A DNA stretch of 64,000 nt from Saururus chinensis (lineage: Eukaryota; Streptophyta; Magnoliopsida; Piperales; Saururaceae): the NCBI GenBank assembly GCA_035235625.1, contig CP141144.1:23557014-23621013 (forward strand), in the 5' to 3' direction. Positions 59,804-64,000 of the stretch are shown piece by piece (within the stretch, counting starts at the first letter, position 1; every line of letters begins with the position of its first letter). The notes under the pieces are model-generated. The model saw only the letters and a list, made by a program, of their open reading frames with translations. It was not told the DNA's origin and searched no databases. The position numbers and the translations under genes are program-made.

Positions 59804-60110
59804 ATGAAAAAATAATCCCTTAAAGTTGATGACATCAATTATTTTGGGTAAGGAGCCTAGATGAGGGGGTGGGCAAACCAACCATATGCTGTATCAGGGT
59901 TCATGGGATCAAGATATCAGAGTATGCATAATAAAGTGGGTTATAAAAAATTGAGATCCAACCGCTCACATAACCAAGGGGCCAACCCAAATAGACGGGG
60001 CCCGAGGGTGCATGAACGCATATTAAAGGCACCCTTTTATTCTTTTAATAAAAAAATATTATGTACTACTAAGTTGGAGAAGGTAAAAATTGTCAACAAA
60101 AATTGTAGCT

Positions 60111-60290
60111 CACTACAACAAAGAAAAAAGGTTTTGAGGAAACAAATACAAAAAACCAATTTTTGGGTGACTTTTTTTTTATATATTCTTGCATGTGGTT
60201 ATGCACAATTCTGTGGGTTAATTTGCAGTACTATAAAAATATGAATGAACATGTAACTACAAAAAAGTAAAATTAAAACAAAATAGTGGA
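60111..60290 (+). repeat. Possible CACTA-type terminus
   Basis: CACTACAACAAAGAAAAAAG at 60111 is the classic form of a CACTA element end. No matching other end was found, so it is a solo terminus, a tiny derivative or chance. Directly left lies ATTGTAGCT, giving an imperfect head-to-head TTGTAG...CTACAA. Confidence 0.3.
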
Positions 60291-60671
60291 TTCTCTTTAC
60301 AAGGGAAACGTTTTTTTGTGACAATAAGCCGAATGTAAGCTACTTAATCAGAGCCCGAGCCCTTGATCGCTAACGTCCGTTAGCACCATTAATATCATGA
60401 ATGAAGGGTTCTAGCTTACGCTCATCGTCAGTGAGAGCATGAAAAACGATTTTCTTTGCAATGTTCACAATGCCCCAAGTAATCAAAGACATTCGACAAA
60501 CTTTCCAAGAAATGCTCCGATACAAGATATGCCAAGAATCTAAAGGCCTCTTTATCACTGTTTTGTTTGCACAGATTTAAACTCGCCCATGTTCGTATCG
60601 GCTTCCTCAGAGGAAGCATAGAGGTAGACAAAGAAGAAGAAGAATTGAAGGAACTTCTCTGCTCAACCGCC

Positions 60672-62709
60672 ATGGAGAGGCCCATCATGGAGGCCCTCTA
60701 CTGGCTACTGATCGACGGAGGATTCCCCGAGACCGTGCGCATGTGAATACCCATCATCGTTTTCTTCTTTCTTCTTCCTCTGTTCCCGTCCTTATCCTGC
60801 ATCTTCTCTGTTTTTTTCTTTCGAAAGGTTCGAGCAGGAGACCAGGATCTATTTCAACTTCAATTACTTTGATTCTCTTATTATGAATGGCGACTATGAT
60901 AGAGCAATGACATACCTTTCCGCCTTCTCACCCCAAGACGACAATCCGGACTCTATACGAATGTTTCACAAACTCTTTCTTGAAAAGGGCTTTGAAGCCG
61001 TCTCCAGGTCTTCTATCTTTGTTCTTCTCCTCTGCATTTTGAATCTTCCTTTGTTGGGTGGTTGACAGAAGAAGCATGCAGTTTTTCTTGATTTTCTGTT
61101 TTCGGTTGTCTTCTCTTTTTTCTGTGCAAATTTGACTGCTCATTTGGCTTTCAGTTGTTTTCTTTGTTTTTTCTTCTTCTTTCTTCCTTCTCTCGCTTAA
61201 ACTCTATCGTGTTTGTTGTCTTTGAATTCTGTTTTTGCTTGATTATATGCTCTAATTTGATGTTTTCTTAGCCAAAAACATGGCAAAGACAACAGCGAAG
61301 GAAGAGAATCATTGGTTGATGAGCTTAAGTACCTGCTAAAAAAGAATCCTCGCACGCGGTTCAAGCTGAATTGTCCCATCTTCAACATCAGAGATTTCCA
61401 TGAGACCATAACAAAAATGTAAGCTGTTGTCTTGTTCAAATCTCTTGTTATTTCCTTTTCCAATGTCTCCATTCACATGCCCAGTAACATGAATACATAC
61501 TTTCCCATCATTAGTAGCTTGAATTGACTGTATATCAAATTAAAATGAGTCTTAGCTTGAATTGAGGCAATCAAATGTTTGGATTGTGCCTCCTCTAATG
61601 CACAAAAGCTGCTAAAACTACTCAATTCTTGGTAGCTTGTGTTGCTTCATACTGAAATTATTTAGTTAGAAGCTGCAGATTAGATTAGTTTTCATTTCTA
61701 AATTCTCAATATGAAGTATCATCCATTATGTTTCATGCAGAATCCAAGCTACTTATTTTGCTGTGTGGTCCAAAGAGTCCCTTTAGTTGCCCTTGTCATC
61801 ATCCTCTGCTCTGGTACTGCAGGTGGAACACGCAGAACAATGAGTATCAACCCCCACCAGAGAGTCACCCACCAACTGATTATGGTCCGGTAAATCATCA
61901 TATTTAGAAAGGAAACAGACAGAAAACAGATTACTTTCTTCTTTCTTCTGTTCTAAGACATAATTCAGTAATTAAACTGTGTTTATGACTTTATGTTTAT
62001 GCAGATAAATTAGACAGGAGATGCACCTCATCCTGCAGCAGGTGCTGGACCCTCAGCAGCTGCCCCTACCATTCGTCCCCTCTCACCTGGAAACTTTGGT
62101 GATTCACTCATCTGTTTCTTTTAAGCTTTTTTCATGTCAATCATGCAATGATTTTCTTCTTATGATTCCATGCAATATCTGACTGCTTGATTGCCGATGC
62201 AGAATTTATTGAAAAGGGTACCAAAGTCAGTGAGGCAACACCGACTGCAACAGCGTCTGGTCAGGTACCAAATAACTAGCAACATTTAGAAAATTTCTGA
62301 AGACAACTAGCTAGCCTATATATGATCTTATTTTTCATGTTGACGAGAAAACTGATACTTCTGTTTTGAATCTGAAATAGGGTCCTTCTGTGAATCAATC
62401 ATCTGATGCCGCTGACTTAATTTCGATTGAAAATGGATTACGGTAGGGAAAATTAGTTGCCAATGAATGAACTAGATCAGAATGCTTTACATGTCTTTAG
62501 TTTCTTCAATCTGTCAATTACCTACATCTGTTCCTAAAAATTTCGTTTCTTAATATAGTTGAGATTGTTGTGTTTTCAGATTTGAGGCCTCGAAACGTGC
62601 AGCTCGGCCATCTGAACAGAGTTCGCCTCAGCCTGAAGGTAGCGGCTCTGGCAGCAGCTTGGCATGGAGTTCCTTGCCCCCAAAGAAGCGCCATGGTCGT
62701 CCAAAGTGA
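60672..62709 (+). CDS. Short TOPLESS-like LisH/CTLH protein with basic AT-hook/NLS-like tail
   Basis: Eight exons join in frame: 60672-60742, 60828-61007, 61272-61418, 61823-61889, 62014-62098, 62203-62264, 62381-62442 and 62580-62709, giving 267 residues. The first half resembles the N-terminus of TOPLESS/TPR corepressors: a LisH-type start (PIMEALYWLLIDGGFPETVR, then MFEQETRIYFN), a CTLH part (FDSLIMNGDYDRAMTYLSAF, FHKLFLEKGFEAVS), and LVDELKYLLKKNP with ITKMWNTQNNEY. In TOPLESS this fold binds EAR-motif repressors and forms tetramers. The WD40 half is absent; the tail is Pro/Ser/Ala-rich (APHPAAGAGPSAAAPTIRPL) and ends LPPKKRHGRPK, a nuclear-localisation or AT-hook-like motif. Exon 5 starts at the second AG (62014); the first one would bring an immediate stop. 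It looks intact. A role as nuclear adaptor or competitor of TOPLESS is inference. Confidence 0.75.
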
Positions 62710-63030
62710 AATGCATATAGTAGTGGCAGTACGGTGCATGGCTTTCCCTTCCAAATCTACCAGAGCAAATTTTCGCACATTTCAATGAATTCTGGTGGCT
62801 TCTATCTCTAATTTTGGCCGCATGTATTGAGGATTTAAGAGTTCTATTGTTGAATGGAATCAATTAAAACATGGAATTAAATGAAATGATGCAGACATCT
62901 GCGAAGACAGAAAAAGAGTAAATGCAGCAACCCAAATGCTTTCACAGCTCTAATATGCCTACGTGTTATATTTTCCTATCTAATATTGGTCTCCTAGTAA
63001 CCGGTTAGGGTGAACCAGTTCACATATTAT

Positions 63031-63712
63031 TAGGGCTGGTCGTGGACGTCAATTGTCCGACATCCGGGCTGTATCCGAGGTGTCTGTGGCTATGTCCGGT
63101 CGAATTCTTTTGTCCGCCAATTTTTGGACATGGTCATGGACAAAGACCTCGTCCAGCCATCCGTTTGTCTAAGGTCTGATTAACTTTTAAATACATTGTG
63201 CATTTTTATATGAAGGACAATTTTAATTTCTCCTCTAATTATTCTTAAACATCATTTTCTTATTCTTAAATCTTTAACAATTTAAATACAATCATGTTAA
63301 TGTTATATTTGAGTTCTTCTTTAAAGCTAGTTATTAAATATTTTTTTTGTCCCACATTAATAGCTCTATTTGGCTTTCAAAATGAACTAATTTATCTAAT
63401 AGTAATATTACAAATAAAGAAGATGACATATATAAGTTTTAAAATTATTATTATATGCTAAATTACTTAATCTAGAGATCCTCACCCTAGTCCCTAGCTA
63501 TCCTACTTAGTTAAAGTCGTTAACACTGCTCTCATTCTCTCCAACAACTTCAACCCTCATCCAATTGCCTAAGAGACTATGTCAATGGACAATGGCCATG
63601 TCTGCCGAAAAAGAAGCTTTGTCCATGGACAAAATGCCAACAGACAAATTGTTAGCGGACATAGACATGGACAAGCCTTGTCCGCCGACTATTTGGCCGA
63701 AGACCAGCCCTA
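63031..63712. mobile_element. hAT-type non-autonomous element with 8-bp target duplication
   Basis: TAGGGCTGGTC at 63031 pairs exactly with GACCAGCCCTA ending at 63712. Identical 8-bp repeats CATATTAT flank it (63023-63030 and 63713-63720). It is 682 bp long, with both ends rich in GTCCG/GGACA words and an AT-rich centre, and has no transposase. The centre (about 63347-63420) holds a Stowaway-like half (TTGTCCCACATTAATAGCTC). It lies 320 bases after the stop of the LisH/CTLH gene, so it could affect its 3' end. Confidence 0.9.
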
Positions 63713-63720
63713 CATATTAT

Positions 63721-64000
63721 AGAGGTATACTTACATAGGGGTAGACTCATAACCTATTACATGTGTCACACTTGTTTGGTGGGCCTGAGTCACACGATAG
63801 TCTCACTTGTATCCACTCCCTCGGTCCTATATTACTAGCTCCAATAGAAAAAAATTATTATTCCATATTAATTACTCCATTCGGCTGAATTTAAGTCATT
63901 AGATAGGTCTTTGATGCTTCTCGCACAATGTGTTTTTTACTTCGCTCGAGAGCTCCTAGTTTTGAGGAGAAGCGGAGGGGGGATGATGATGGTGTTGGAC
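63721..64000. other. Flank with a partial Stowaway-like end
   Basis: CTCCCTCGGTCCTATATTAC near 63816 resembles a Stowaway terminus, but the other end is not clear within the window. Nothing else was recognised. Confidence 0.35.

Noticed and set aside
62005-62013. First AG acceptor for exon 5 of the LisH/CTLH gene
   Set aside because: Using it gives ATA AAT TAG, an immediate stop; the next AG nine bases later keeps the frame open into a Pro/Ala-rich region.
1-64000. CRISPR arrays, bacterial operons, riboswitches, rRNA or tRNA genes
   Set aside because: The window is plant nuclear DNA; no spacer-type array was seen, and no tRNA or rRNA sequence was recognised by eye. A tRNA scan was not possible here.

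Overview
This window is nuclear DNA of a flowering plant. The coding regions are split by GT-AG introns. The recognisable products are plant types: a DYW-class PPR protein, a CBP/p300-type HAC acetyltransferase, a chloroplast phosphoglycolate phosphatase, a plant complex I subunit and a TOPLESS-like LisH/CTLH protein. The spaces between genes are AT-rich and full of plant transposons (Mutator, hAT, PIF/Tourist, Stowaway, CACTA-like and LTR-like remnants). I cannot name the species. All names rest on reading translated exons and motifs by eye; no database was searched.

Layout. 1-3250: 3' part of a DTW-domain tRNA-modification gene (+). 3250-18200: gene-free repeats, including a CACTA-like block (about 9290-13153) with a nested hAT element (11979-12516). 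18198-23833: an eleven-exon HAC-like histone acetyltransferase (-), followed directly by a decayed tandem copy of its own last exons. 25141-25590: F-box-associated-domain fragment. 27645-29518: two-exon gene for a complex I NDUFB4/B15-type subunit (+), with a promoter rich in site II motifs. 30704-34926: a possible composite TIR element carrying fragments of a flavin monooxygenase gene, a granule-bound starch synthase gene and at least one unidentified exon. 36261-40251: phosphoglycolate phosphatase in 11 exons (+). 40252-45698: repeats, including a Tourist/PIF-like element. 45699-47441: intronless PPR-DYW gene (-). 47442-52130: repeats. 52131-59803: a complete 7.7 kb Mutator-like element with a perfect 9-bp target duplication. 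60672-62709: an eight-exon gene for a short protein resembling only the N-terminus of TOPLESS corepressors (+). 63031-63712: a hAT-type element with a perfect 8-bp target duplication.

The most striking items are these. (1) The Mutator-like element carries a transposase gene and a second gene with a plant mobile domain (MAIN-like); its terminal repeats contain an array of 23-bp palindromes, and its right end is duplicated. (2) The HAC-like gene stops before the second ZZ and the TAZ2 region, and its terminal exons were duplicated and then amplified as a 76-bp triplicate. (3) The LisH/CTLH protein has no WD40 part and ends in a basic AT-hook/NLS-like tail. (4) The 30.7-34.9 kb mosaic looks like capture of several host genes. 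The host genes do not form an operon-like unit. Each is independent, as expected in a plant genome.
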